Part shown: in pieces, positions 52,625 to 60,734 of the stretch
Numbering within the stretch: position 1 is the first letter of the stretch
Layout of the letters: each line of letters begins with the position of its first letter
Assembly: GCF_004366635.1 (NCBI RefSeq)
Contig: NZ_SORN01000010.1
Location: 62,001-126,000, forward strand
DNA: 64,000 nucleotides
Reading direction: 5' to 3'
DNA from: Roseinatronobacter bogoriensis DSM 18756
GTDB taxonomy: Bacteria > Pseudomonadota > Alphaproteobacteria > Rhodobacterales > Rhodobacteraceae
Notes under the pieces: model-generated
Told to the model about the DNA's origin: nothing
The model's database searches: none
The model's input: only the letters and a program-made list of their open reading frames with translations
Program-made: the position numbers and the translations under genes

Positions 52625-54070
52625 ATGCTGGACAAACGCCAATTCTACATAAACGGCCAATGGTGCGACCCGGTGGCGGGCGAGGATCTTGATGTCATCA
52701 ACCCCTCGACCGAAGAAGCCTGCGCGGTCATTTCACTTGGGGGCGCAGCAGATACCGACAAGGCCGTGGCCGCAGCGAAGGCGGCCCTGCCCGGCTGGAT
52801 GTATTCCGACCCGGCGGAACGGCTGGCGCTTGTCGAGCGTATACTTGAAGAATACAAGGCGCGCGCCGAAGATATGGCGCAGGCCATCAGCACCGAAATG
52901 GGTGCACCCATTGACATGTCGCGCAGCTCTCAGGTGGGTGCCGGGACATGGCATATCAGCAATTTCATCAAGGCCTTCGAGAAGGTTCACTTCATTGAAC
53001 CGCTTGGCGATCATGCGCCAGAGGATCGCATCATCCGTGAAGCGGTGGGTGTCTGCGCCCTGATCACGCCCTGGAACTGGCCAATGAATCAGGTCACACT
53101 CAAGGTCATCCCCGCCCTTCTGGCAGGCTGCACGATGGTGCTGAAACCGTCCGAGATTGCGCCGCTCTCCTCGATCGTCTGGGCAGAGATCATGGACGCC
53201 GCAGGCACACCGAAGGGCGTTTTCAACATGGTCAATGGCGATGGGCCGGGGGTCGGCACACAGCTATCAGGCCACAAGGACGTGGACATGGTCAGCTTCA
53301 CCGGCTCAACCCGTGCCGGCATAGCCATTTCCAAGAACGCCGCCGAAACCCTGAAGCGCGTGCATCTGGAACTGGGCGGCAAGGGCGCGAATGTCATCTT
53401 CGCCGATGCCGATGAAAAGGCCGTGAAGCGCGGGGCGGCTCACTGCTTTAACAATACCGGCCAGTCCTGCAACGCGCCCACACGGATGCTGGTGCAGCGC
53501 GAAATCTATGATCAGGCCGTGGAAACCGCACGCGAACTGGCAGAAAAAACAGCCGTTGGCCCCGCTTCCGAATCCGGGCGCCATATCGGGCCAGTTGTCA
53601 GTCAGGCGCAGTTCGACAAGATTCAGGACCTGATTCAGACTGGCATATCCGAGGGGGCAAAACTGGTTGCGGGCGGTCTGGGCAGACCAGAAGGGATGAA
53701 TCGTGGCTATTTCGTGCGCCCGACCGTTTTTGCCGATGTGAATAACCAGATGACCATCGCGCGCGAAGAAATCTTCGGCCCTGTCCTGTCCATCATCCCG
53801 TTCGAGTCTGAAGATGATGCTGTGCGCATCGCCAATGACACTGTTTATGGCCTGACCAATTATGTGCAAAGCGAAGATGGCGCAAAACGTAACCGCATGG
53901 CGCGCCTGCTGCGCGCGGGCATGGTGGAAATGAATGGTAAATCTCGTGGCGCGGGGGCCCCGTTCGGCGGCATGAAGCAATCAGGCAACGGGCGCGAAGG
54001 TGGCGTCTGGGGTATCGAGGATTTTCTGGAAGTCAAAGCCGTATCCGGCTGGGCCAATGACGCGGAGTGA
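52625..54070 (+). CDS. Aldehyde dehydrogenase family protein
   Basis: A 481-residue NAD(P)-dependent dehydrogenase. It shows ITPWNWPMNQ, FTGSTRAGIAI (Rossmann), LELGGKGANVIF with the general-base Glu, NNTGQSCNAPTRMLV with the catalytic Cys, and EEIFGPVLSIIPF. The C-terminal GAPFGGMKQSGNGREGG is typical. The specific aldehyde is unknown. RBS AGGGAGAGATGCA precedes ATG 52625. Confidence 0.92.
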   Translation: MLDKRQFYINGQWCDPVAGEDLDVINPSTEEACAVISLGGAADTDKAVAAAKAALPGWMYSDPAERLALVERILEEYKARAEDMAQAISTEMGAPIDMSRSSQVGAGTWHISNFIKAFEKVHFIEPLGDHAPEDRIIREAVGVCALITPWNWPMNQVTLKVIPALLAGCTMVLKPSEIAPLSSIVWAEIMDAAGTPKGVFNMVNGDGPGVGTQLSGHKDVDMVSFTGSTRAGIAISKNAAETLKRVHLELGGKGANVIFADADEKAVKRGAAHCFNNTGQSCNAPTRMLVQREIYDQAVETARELAEKTAVGPASESGRHIGPVVSQAQFDKIQDLIQTGISEGAKLVAGGLGRPEGMNRGYFVRPTVFADVNNQMTIAREEIFGPVLSIIPFESEDDAVRIANDTVYGLTNYVQSEDGAKRNRMARLLRAGMVEMNGKSRGAGAPFGGMKQSGNGREGGVWGIEDFLEVKAVSGWANDAE

Positions 54071-54077
54071 ATGCGTG

Positions 54078-54461
54078 ATGACATATGACTATGATGATCA
54101 GAACATCTTTGCAAAAATCCTGCGCGGGGAAATCCCGTGCAGCAAGGTGTATGAGACCGACCATAGCCTTGCCTTTGCGGATATTTCGCCCAAAGCCCCC
54201 CATCATGTGCTGGTCATCCCGAAAGGGCCTTATGTTTGCTACGACCATTTCGCACGCAGCGCCTCTGATGCGGAAATCGTCGATTATACGCGTGCGATCG
54301 GTGAGGTGTGTGTCCGACTCGGCGTGGCACCGGGTGATGGCGGCGCGGGTTACCGGATGATCGCGAATTCAGGGTCAGACGGGGTGCAGGAAGTGCCACA
54401 TCTGCATGTGCATATTCTTGGCGGGCGCAATATCGGGCCGATGGTGATGATGCGCCCTTGA
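54078..54461 (+). CDS. HIT-family nucleotide-binding protein (HinT-like)
   Basis: A 127-residue protein: IFAKILRGEIPCSKVYETDHSLAFADISPKAPHHVLVIPKG, RMIANSGSDGVQEVPHLHVHILGGR with the histidine triad HLHVHI. HinT proteins hydrolyse nucleoside phosphoramidates. ATG 54078 is eight bases after the dehydrogenase stop, so an operon is likely. Confidence 0.93.
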   Translation: MTYDYDDQNIFAKILRGEIPCSKVYETDHSLAFADISPKAPHHVLVIPKGPYVCYDHFARSASDAEIVDYTRAIGEVCVRLGVAPGDGGAGYRMIANSGSDGVQEVPHLHVHILGGRNIGPMVMMRP

Positions 54462-54499
54462 CGCGATAGGCGCGAGTGCATAATCAAGCGCCACAGGAC

Positions 54500-54573
54500 G
54501 GCGAGTTGGCGGAGTGGTTACGCAGCGGATTGCAAATCCGTGTACAGGAGTTCGATTCTCCTACTCGCCTCCA
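54500..54573 (+). tRNA. tRNA-Cys (anticodon GCA)
   Basis: A 74-nt cloverleaf: acceptor arm GGCGAGT (54500-54506) pairs with ACTCGCC (54563-54569), discriminator T, encoded CCA (54571-54573). The anticodon loop is TTGCAAA with anticodon GCA. The T arm reads CAGGAG TTCGATT CTCCT. The foreign element begins right at its 3' end, so it is the probable attachment site. Confidence 0.95.
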
Positions 54574-54635
54574 TATATATTGTGCTTTTTCTTTGCTTGC
54601 GTACAGTCAGTTACAACATGTAGTCGCAGCAGTGC

Positions 54636-54655
54636 TGTACACAACTTGTACACAG
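54636..54655. repeat. TGTACACAA/TGTACACAG sequence near the left end (possible recombinase site)
   Basis: TGTACACAACTTGTACACAG between tRNA-Cys and the integrase closely resembles 63974-63994 (TGTACACAA, TAT-containing spacer, GTACGCAG). Both contain two TGTAC half-sites. They could be integrase arm- or core-type sites; unproven. Confidence 0.3.
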
Positions 54656-54725
54656 AAAATGATAGGCGCTTGCGCTCTATTGTGCTAAGCTAAGTAAATC
54701 AACCACTTAGCACCAAACCCACAAA

Positions 54726-56147
54726 ATGAGTTATGGCGTCAGTTCAATAGAACTACACAGCAAGCTGCGAATCGATAAGCGCGCAGGTAGTAACAATTGG
54801 TACGCGCGTTTAACCTTGCCCAACAAAAAACGGTTGGTGAAGTCTACAAAAACAGCTGATGTGGAAGAAGCAAAAGAGGTTGCGCTGAGGCTGTACTATG
54901 AGACGGAAGCGCGCATAAAAAATAAGCTTCCAGCTACTACACGAAAATTCAAAGATGTGGCTGAGCACGCATTACGGCGTATGAATGATGAGCTGGCGCA
55001 AGGCGTAGGCAGGCAAGCGTATAAAGATTACATCCAAGCAACCAGACGCTGGCTTATTCCTTTTTTTGGCAGCACAGACATCAGCAAAATTGACCTGCTT
55101 GCACTCAAAAATTTTGACGCTTGGCGCGCAGAGAAAATGAATAAGACTCCTGCACAAAGCACCATCAACAATCACAACGCTGCATTGAACAGGATATTAG
55201 ACGAAGCAGAGCTGAACGGCTGGATCACAAAAGCGCTCCGTCCCACCTTGCTCAACAAAGGTTTAAAGACCCAAAGCAGAGGTAGCTTCACAGTACAAGA
55301 ATATCGCACCATCTATGCAGCCTTACGCAACTACCACAAATCAACTGCCCATCCAAAAGCTGCAGCAACACGCGAAACGCTGCGCAACTATGTCCTGTTT
55401 CTTGCAAACACAGGCATACGACATGGCACAGAAGCAATTGGATTAAGGTGGCGAAATATTGAATGGTACTACAAAGGCGGTGAAAAATATCTTGCTGTCA
55501 ATGTTGACGGGAAAACAAAGAACCGACAGACAATTGCACGCGATAGAACGAGCCGTTATTTATTTCGTCAAAGCAAACTCAACCCGCGCCTGCAATTTGA
55601 TAGCTTGGATGCGCTGATTGATGCAAAAAGCGATGAGTTTGTATTTACAACGCGCTTAGGCAAACCAGCTACTGTACATAACTTAAACAGGGCATTTAAT
55701 GCACTGCTTGACGAACTAAATTTGAAAACTGGCGCCGATGACAGAGAGCGTACGCTTTACAGCTGGCGTCATTTCTACGCTACAGAAGATCTAGCACGTG
55801 GTATGAGCGCTCACACGCTAAGCAAGCAACTTGGCAATAGCACAGCGATGGTGGACAAGCATTACAGTAAGTATAGCCCAGCCATCAATGCTGAGCTGCA
55901 CAGCGGTAGACGAAAAAAAACAGATCAAAAAACAGATTTTTCAAGTGCACAAGCCTCAAATTCTACTGTGCAGTTGGCTTTTCAGATGCTTAATGACGGC
56001 AAGCTTAGCGAAACAGCGCTACTGGCAACGCTTGGCGTTGAAAAAGATGGCTATACAGTAACGCAGGAGATAATGCTGGCTGCGCTACAGGCCAAAAACG
56101 ATAATAAAATAGCAGAAGAAACACTACTTCTGATACTGAATGGATAA
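54726..56147 (+). CDS. int: Tyrosine recombinase (integrase) with C-terminal extension
   Basis: A 473-residue phage-type integrase. Residues about 10-60 form an arm-binding domain (NWYARLTLPNKKRLVKSTKT), about 75-170 the SAM-like core-binding domain. The catalytic domain has Arg in NTGIRHGTEAIGLRWRNI, Lys in DGKTKNRQT, YSWRHFYATE (the first His of HxxR replaced by Tyr) and the nucleophile in MVDKHYSKYSP. About 80 extra residues follow, ending in a repeat-like TALLATLGVEKDGYTV. Adjacent to tRNA-Cys, as expected for a tRNA-integrating element. Confidence 0.92.
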   Translation: MSYGVSSIELHSKLRIDKRAGSNNWYARLTLPNKKRLVKSTKTADVEEAKEVALRLYYETEARIKNKLPATTRKFKDVAEHALRRMNDELAQGVGRQAYKDYIQATRRWLIPFFGSTDISKIDLLALKNFDAWRAEKMNKTPAQSTINNHNAALNRILDEAELNGWITKALRPTLLNKGLKTQSRGSFTVQEYRTIYAALRNYHKSTAHPKAAATRETLRNYVLFLANTGIRHGTEAIGLRWRNIEWYYKGGEKYLAVNVDGKTKNRQTIARDRTSRYLFRQSKLNPRLQFDSLDALIDAKSDEFVFTTRLGKPATVHNLNRAFNALLDELNLKTGADDRERTLYSWRHFYATEDLARGMSAHTLSKQLGNSTAMVDKHYSKYSPAINAELHSGRRKKTDQKTDFSSAQASNSTVQLAFQMLNDGKLSETALLATLGVEKDGYTVTQEIMLAALQAKNDNKIAEETLLLILNG

Positions 56148-56197
56148 GAGAGCGCGCAACACATTTCTGCGCTGCGCAATCTCAAAGCTCAAAAAAT

Positions 56198-56620
56198 TTA
56201 TGCGCTTTTGCGCTTTGCCACACTCTCAACGGCTGTATCAAACTCACCAGCTGCAGCTGCCTTGTAAAACGCCTCTAGCACAGCGTTAACTTCTGCGAGC
56301 TCTTTTACAAAAACAGCGTTACCCTTGTCAGCAATTGGCAGCGCGCGCGCGCCATATTTGCACTGGACGTAATAGCCACCGTCCTGCTCAAAAAACCAAG
56401 CACGCACGCGCTTTTCTGCATCAACGCGTACACGCTCACCTTCTGCATTCGTTTTCCATTTACGCACAGCAAGCACATAGTCCTTGCCCACAACAGCATC
56501 TGCCCAAACGCGCATCTGCTCCTCAATCGCGCTTAGCAGCTTAGCACGCCTTTGCTCGGATGCAGACTTGTACGCAGTACGCTGAACTGACTTTACATTT
56601 AGCTTAGCAAGTACACTCAT
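56198..56620 (-). CDS. DUF6641-like protein of the element
   Basis: A 140-residue protein with a basic N-terminus (VLAKLNVKSVQRTAYKSASEQRRAKLLSAIEEQ) and a core VRAWFFEQDGGYYVQCKYGARALPIADKGNAVFVKELAEVNAVLEAFYKAAAAGEFD. The YGARAL and AVEV-like patterns recall DUF6641, a small family in mobile elements of unknown role; that match is from memory. RBS AGGAGG gives ATG 56620. It is the only large minus-strand gene of the left half and converges on the integrase. Confidence 0.65.
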   Translation of the reverse strand: MSVLAKLNVKSVQRTAYKSASEQRRAKLLSAIEEQMRVWADAVVGKDYVLAVRKWKTNAEGERVRVDAEKRVRAWFFEQDGGYYVQCKYGARALPIADKGNAVFVKELAEVNAVLEAFYKAAAAGEFDTAVESVAKRKSA

Positions 56621-56684
56621 TTCAAACCTCCTGTGTTTGCTAATCACTTTATAAATTCAGAACACAACAAGAACGACCGGAATG

Positions 56685-56705
56685 TTACTTCAAACTGTGA
56701 AGTAA
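56685..56705. repeat. 21-bp palindrome, copy 1
   Basis: TTACTTCA, AACTG spacer, TGAAGTAA: a perfect 8-bp inverted repeat. It lies in the divergent gap between the DUF6641-like and replication-protein genes, 71 bp ahead of the latter. Copies 2 and 3 are identical, including the spacer. Confidence 0.8.
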
Positions 56706-56775
56706 GCGCGCATCAAAAATGCACCCGCCTTAACGCATTAAGGATAAATAAAACACTAAAGTAGAAAGGATATAA

Positions 56776-57423
56776 ATGAGAACTTACAATAACTTAAATT
56801 GGAAACAACTGACACATAACGCATGGAGCAATGAGTTAGCACATGCGCACTATGACGTAACCGGCACACTGAAATTTAACAACGGGAGGCGCGTAGGCAA
56901 GAGCACAGCAAGCAAGCTACTGACTGCGTATTGGCATAGAATGGATAAGCTGTTTTTTGGCGCGGACGCAAAGAAGCGGATAGGTGTAGAGCGCTGGGTG
57001 TTTGCGGAGTATGGCGAGCTAGGCGACAACTTGCATTTTCACTTCAAAGCCAAGTCACCGATCGAACCAGTTTTCTTTTGCGCTATAGCAAATTTGTTGT
57101 GGAGCAACTTAGACAACCTGACAGCATCGGCAAAGTACAACGAAATCACACCAACGATAGACGCTGTAAAATCCGCACGTTACGTTACAAAAGGCACAAA
57201 ACATTTTTACTTTGACGAAATAGGCTTTAAGGCATCACACCGCAACAACACAAATATTGACGTAGAAAATTATCAGAACATACAACAGGCAAAACGCATC
57301 CAAAATCGTTTTTCTTTCCCAAAAATCATAGAGGCAATGGATTCAGTCATACAACAGGCAGCAAATGCAGAGCGCAACATGAAGATCAGGCAAACCAAAG
57401 CTGTAGCGTCAGGCGCTCAGTAA
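56776..57423 (+). CDS. HUH-endonuclease replication initiator (Rep)
   Basis: A 215-residue protein. The metal-binding HUH motif is His87-Phe88-His89 in FAEYGELGDNLHFHFKAKSP; a candidate motif 1 is HYDVTGTLKF (about 25-34); the single catalytic tyrosine is likely Tyr136 in ARYVTKG with Lys139 (YxxK). This is the motif order of rolling-circle Rep proteins of small plasmids and single-stranded DNA phages rather than of long relaxases. It probably nicks an origin to start replication of the excised element. Length is compact; no helicase domain is present. Confidence 0.75.
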   Translation: MRTYNNLNWKQLTHNAWSNELAHAHYDVTGTLKFNNGRRVGKSTASKLLTAYWHRMDKLFFGADAKKRIGVERWVFAEYGELGDNLHFHFKAKSPIEPVFFCAIANLLWSNLDNLTASAKYNEITPTIDAVKSARYVTKGTKHFYFDEIGFKASHRNNTNIDVENYQNIQQAKRIQNRFSFPKIIEAMDSVIQQAANAERNMKIRQTKAVASGAQ

Positions 57424-57431
57424 ACACAGGC

Positions 57432-57560
57432 ATGGAAAATTTACAGACACTAAGGCAGCGCTTTGAGGCGCTGCTAATCTTCAGTATATTCAAATCAAAC
57501 AATTTGATACTTACAGAAAAACCAAACACAGAGAGTAAATACTTAAGGAGAACAGCATGA
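57432..57560 (+). CDS. Possible small ORF between Rep and the next gene
   Basis: A 42-residue ORF (MENLQTLRQRFEALLIFSIF...) whose TGA overlaps the ATG of the next gene (ATGA at 57557-57560). The start lacks a convincing Shine-Dalgarno site, and a hairpin lies inside it. It could be a real coupled gene or an untranslated leader. Confidence 0.3.
   Translation: MENLQTLRQRFEALLIFSIFKSNNLILTEKPNTESKYLRRTA
57455..57474. terminator. Hairpin downstream of Rep
   Basis: GCAGCGC (57455-57461), loop TTTGAG, GCGCTGC (57468-57474): a perfect 7-bp stem 32 bp after the Rep stop. No T run follows, so termination is uncertain; an RNA regulatory or origin role is equally possible. Confidence 0.35.
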
Positions 57561-57853
57561 CGTTACTTGAAACACTTTACAGGCACTTGAGACACAACGA
57601 GCTTACAGCGAATGCTGAGCATTTTAGCACAGAGTATTTGAATAAGAGCAAGAGCTGGTATGCTGTACAGATGCATGAGCGACGAGAAATAAGCGCAGCT
57701 GCAGCTATCCAGTGTTTACGCTCCATACGCAGCACGCAAGCTAACGCGGCTTTGTACAGCGAACAGCAGCGTGTTGCACTGATAGCGGCAGAGCACTTGT
57801 TGACACAGCACTTGCAGCAACAGCACGCGGTGGCGGAAATTACCACTGCGTAA
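57557..57853 (+). CDS. Small protein of the element, DUF6626-like
   Basis: A 98-residue protein: TLLETLYRHLRHNELTANAEHFSTEYLNKSKSWYAVQMHERREISAAAAIQCLRSIRS followed by an Ala/Gln-rich tail. The FSTEYLNKSKSWYAV motif resembles a small helical family (DUF6626) that I recall from alphaproteobacterial phages and elements. RBS AAGGAG lies seven bases upstream. Possibly a DNA-binding accessory protein; not proven. Confidence 0.65.
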   Translation: MTLLETLYRHLRHNELTANAEHFSTEYLNKSKSWYAVQMHERREISAAAAIQCLRSIRSTQANAALYSEQQRVALIAAEHLLTQHLQQQHAVAEITTA

Positions 57854-57999
57854 ATGTTAAACAATGCACAATCCATAACATCTTGCCCATATTCCAAACA
57901 AATACATAGGCTTGCGTGATCTGTGTTTTCAGGTCGTCCTGCATAATGTGTGGAATTATATTGTTTAACAAGAGAACCACACATTTGGGAGCTGAACAG

Positions 58000-58578
58000 A
58001 TGAAACAGGCAAAGCTGCTAACTGACGCGGAACGCAAGCGACTGAGTGCTGTGGTGGATAGCTTGCGCCACAGCACACGCAATCACACAGCAATAGCACT
58101 GAGCTTTTACGCTGGCCTGCGTGCCTGTGAGATTGCTGCGCTGCGCATTGGCGATGTGTTTGACGCATCGGGCGCTGTGCGTGATACGATTTACCTGTCA
58201 GCAGCACAGACCAAAGGCAGTGACAGCTGCACGGTGCTGATGAACAAGAAATTGCGCGCACAACTCAAACAGTACGCCCTACGCTACCCCAAGCAAGTCG
58301 CCAAACCCAATGCAGCACTGATTTTCAGCGGCAAGGGCGGCAGCTTTACTGCGCAAACAGTGGTCAACCTGTTTCAGCGCTTGTACAAGCTGGCAGGCAT
58401 TGAAGGTGCCAGTTCGCATTCAGGTCGTCGTCAGTTTGTAACGGAGCTGGCAGACAGGGGAATAAATGCGCGTGTCGTGCAAGCACTTGCGCGCCACAAA
58501 AACCTCAACACCACCATGCGCTACATTGACTTGAACGAGAACAAGTTGCGCGCTGCAGTTGAGCTGATCAATTTCTAA
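58000..58578 (+). CDS. Short tyrosine recombinase
   Basis: A 192-residue protein with only the catalytic domain: Arg in FYAGLRACEIAALRIGD, HSGRRQFVTELADRG (HxxR), LARHKNLNTTMRYIDLN (second His and the Tyr nucleophile). The N-terminal core-binding domain is missing, as in small XerC/D-like resolvase-type recombinases of plasmids and elements. GGGAG eight bases upstream supports ATG 58000. It could resolve multimers or act as an excision partner to the large integrase. Confidence 0.85.
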   Translation: MKQAKLLTDAERKRLSAVVDSLRHSTRNHTAIALSFYAGLRACEIAALRIGDVFDASGAVRDTIYLSAAQTKGSDSCTVLMNKKLRAQLKQYALRYPKQVAKPNAALIFSGKGGSFTAQTVVNLFQRLYKLAGIEGASSHSGRRQFVTELADRGINARVVQALARHKNLNTTMRYIDLNENKLRAAVELINF

Positions 58579-58703
58579 GCAACACAGCTATGCCTGTCAG
58601 TCATGCTGCCAGTCAGCGTCTTGAATACTTCAAAACCGCCAAAACCCTGCATTTCCTGCAAAATTGAGCAATCAATTCACCCCAAATAGCAACAGTTGCG
58701 CAG

Positions 58704-58853
58704 TTACGGTCTGTGCTTGATGGGCGGCACAGGGCTTTGTGGGCGCAGGTTACGCTTCTTGCTCCGCAGTTTGGTCATGTTTTTCTCCCAAGCAGTTTTA
58801 TGGGTTGGCTTAGCCGCGCTGCGCTTTTGTGTAACGATTTCTTCTATAGTCAT
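58704..58853 (-). CDS. Possible small basic protein
   Basis: A 49-residue ORF beginning MTIEEIVTQKRSAAKPTHK and rich in Lys/Arg/Pro to the end (about 15 basic residues). GGAG five bases upstream of ATG 58853 supports translation. The 445-bp gap 58579-59023 holds no other convincing gene; the opposite-strand ORF at 58696-58911 lacks an RBS. Function unknown. Confidence 0.45.
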   Translation of the reverse strand: MTIEEIVTQKRSAAKPTHKTAWEKNMTKLRSKKRNLRPQSPVPPIKHRP

Positions 58854-58993
58854 CTTTGCTCCTGGTGTTTGCAAACTGGTGGGGAGATTTGGCAAGTACT
58901 TGTACGCTTGATTTTGCGCGCCACAACTTTTTGTCCAAAACACCCCTTCCAAATGTATTTACTATATTGACGAAGCCGCACAGCTGAGCCAGC

Positions 58994-59014
58994 TTACTTC
59001 AAACTGTGAAGTAA
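58994..59014. repeat. 21-bp palindrome, copy 2
   Basis: Identical to the copy at 56685. It ends nine bases before ATG 59024 and its right arm runs into the probable ribosome-binding site (AAGGGA), so a bound protein or RNA hairpin could block translation or transcription of the gene pair that follows. Confidence 0.8.
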
Positions 59015-59023
59015 GGGACAGCT

Positions 59024-60733
59024 ATGAGCACGCAGCTAGACACACAACTGGCCTCACTTAAAGCATTGGCTGACACTCAAACTGCCGCGTACTACATGAG
59101 CAGAGATCAGCTGCATCAAGCTTTTGTGGACACCTATTTGTGGTGGCGCGAGGCAGACAAACAAGCTGGTTACTTGGATGCCAAGTATGCGGCCGCAGGC
59201 ATTACCACACGCAAGCGCAAGGCCAATAGCCCAAATTTCTATCCCCTTGTACGACTGGTGTGGAACATTGACCCAACTAAGCAGGCCAGCACCATCAGCA
59301 ACTGGGCAAAATCTCTGCTTGCACTGCATGACGAATATACAGGAAAAACAGAGCTATACGCACAAAATGCACGCGCTGACCTGATTAATTACATCAAAGA
59401 CGAAGGCGGGCTTGCGCGGCTGCGTGGCGAAAAAGGGATGACAGCCGCAGAGCTTGCGGCAGAAGAAGCTGCTGGCGTACAACTGATGCAGCGCGGTAGA
59501 CCTAAACTCACTGCCCCAGCCCCCGCCAATGTTGCCGCGTCAAAGCTTGAAGCTGTCAAAGCAATCGCGCCCAAAGCCACCATTCCCAGCTTTCCTACTG
59601 CCGTTACAAACGCTGACAACTTGGTGGTAATGCTGGGGCGCAAGAATGCTGCTGGACAGATTGAAATTGTGGGCAGCAATTACAGCGATCAGCTTGTGCA
59701 AACGGCACTTGACGCCTGCACAGCGCTGGATCGTAGCAATGTGACGCTTAGCTTGCGTCTAATTGCAGAAGCACTTGAGCCACACGCGCTACCAGCTAAG
59801 TTGGAGAGCTACAGGAAAAAGTTTTTTGACGACAGCGAAGTAGAACGCACTGTTACGCTGCGCGATTTGGACAAAGATGGAAATCCAAAAACTGAGGTTC
59901 AAAAAATCAAGCAAGCAACGCGCTTGCGTTACCGCCCAACAGCTACAGATTTTCTTGTCAGCAAAACTGCAACCCCTGCAAGCCTAGTCACATATGCACG
60001 ACCAAATGCTGCGTTTGTCTGCGCTGATGAGGTCATATTGCGTGGCGCAGATAGAAGCTGGATAGAAAGCGAGCTGCTGAATAAGCAAAAGCTAACACTT
60101 TATAAGGCAGAGCCAAACAATGGGCTTGCGGCGACGCAGGGCACTGTAAAGGCAACGCACACGTTGCGTTTGGATGATGCGGCCTCAGAGCATACACGCA
60201 ATATCTATTTTTATGAGAAATCCACTGTGCCTGTTGAGTCAAACCAGCAGCCAAGCATCAAAAATCAAGCTGCGCTTAATTGGAATTGGGAGCTTGAAAC
60301 AACTGTGCAGTGGTTGGCAGAGTTTGACGCGCAATGCGCGACTCCATACGTAAACACAATACGTGGTTTTTTCAATCGCTCCAAATTTGCCAGCATTCAA
60401 CTGCAGCTAGGCAAAACCGAGTTAGAGTTGCGGTACTGGTACGAAAATGACGTGTATGCTTACAACTACAGCCTGCCCTACAACAGCAACGCCAAACGCT
60501 TGGGCAAGAAGACTAGTACCCAACTGTTTACGGCAAATGCTAAAGACCTCGCGCTTGTGTTTGCAGTATTACCCACCCTCCCCATCACCAGCCAAAACGT
60601 GCTGCTATCTGGCAACAGCAACGTAATGCGGGTCAAGTACAGCACCGAGCTTGCTGACTATGAAACTTACATCCCAGCTGCTGACACAGCAGGCCTGCGT
60701 GATGCGACTGCATTTGAATTGTATGGTGCGTAA
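59024..60733 (+). CDS. Large protein of unknown function, partner of the DpdA-like gene
   Basis: A 569-residue protein I do not recognise. Visible parts: a helical N-terminal domain (about 1-135; YYMSRDQLHQAFVDTYLWWREADKQ, LVRLVWNIDPTKQASTISNWAKSL), an Ala/Pro-rich linker (about 160-190), and a long beta-rich C-terminal region (about 190-569) with a segment from about 440 to 565 (FASIQLQLGKTELELRYWYENDVYAYNYSLPY; AKDLALVFAVLPTLPI; YETYIPAADTAG). No catalytic motif or membrane helix is obvious. The next gene starts within two bases of its stop, indicating joint function with the transglycosylase-like protein. Controlled by palindrome copy 2. Confidence 0.7.
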   Translation: MSTQLDTQLASLKALADTQTAAYYMSRDQLHQAFVDTYLWWREADKQAGYLDAKYAAAGITTRKRKANSPNFYPLVRLVWNIDPTKQASTISNWAKSLLALHDEYTGKTELYAQNARADLINYIKDEGGLARLRGEKGMTAAELAAEEAAGVQLMQRGRPKLTAPAPANVAASKLEAVKAIAPKATIPSFPTAVTNADNLVVMLGRKNAAGQIEIVGSNYSDQLVQTALDACTALDRSNVTLSLRLIAEALEPHALPAKLESYRKKFFDDSEVERTVTLRDLDKDGNPKTEVQKIKQATRLRYRPTATDFLVSKTATPASLVTYARPNAAFVCADEVILRGADRSWIESELLNKQKLTLYKAEPNNGLAATQGTVKATHTLRLDDAASEHTRNIYFYEKSTVPVESNQQPSIKNQAALNWNWELETTVQWLAEFDAQCATPYVNTIRGFFNRSKFASIQLQLGKTELELRYWYENDVYAYNYSLPYNSNAKRLGKKTSTQLFTANAKDLALVFAVLPTLPITSQNVLLSGNSNVMRVKYSTELADYETYIPAADTAGLRDATAFELYGA

Positions 60734-60734
60734 T

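Noticed and set aside
58696..58911. A hydrophobic 71-codon frame on the plus strand
   Set aside because: It starts without an RBS and overlaps a minus-strand ORF that has one.
59024..60733. The 569-residue protein as a DNA polymerase sliding clamp
   Set aside because: Its C-terminal beta-rich segment has a faint clamp-like rhythm, but no conserved motif supports it.
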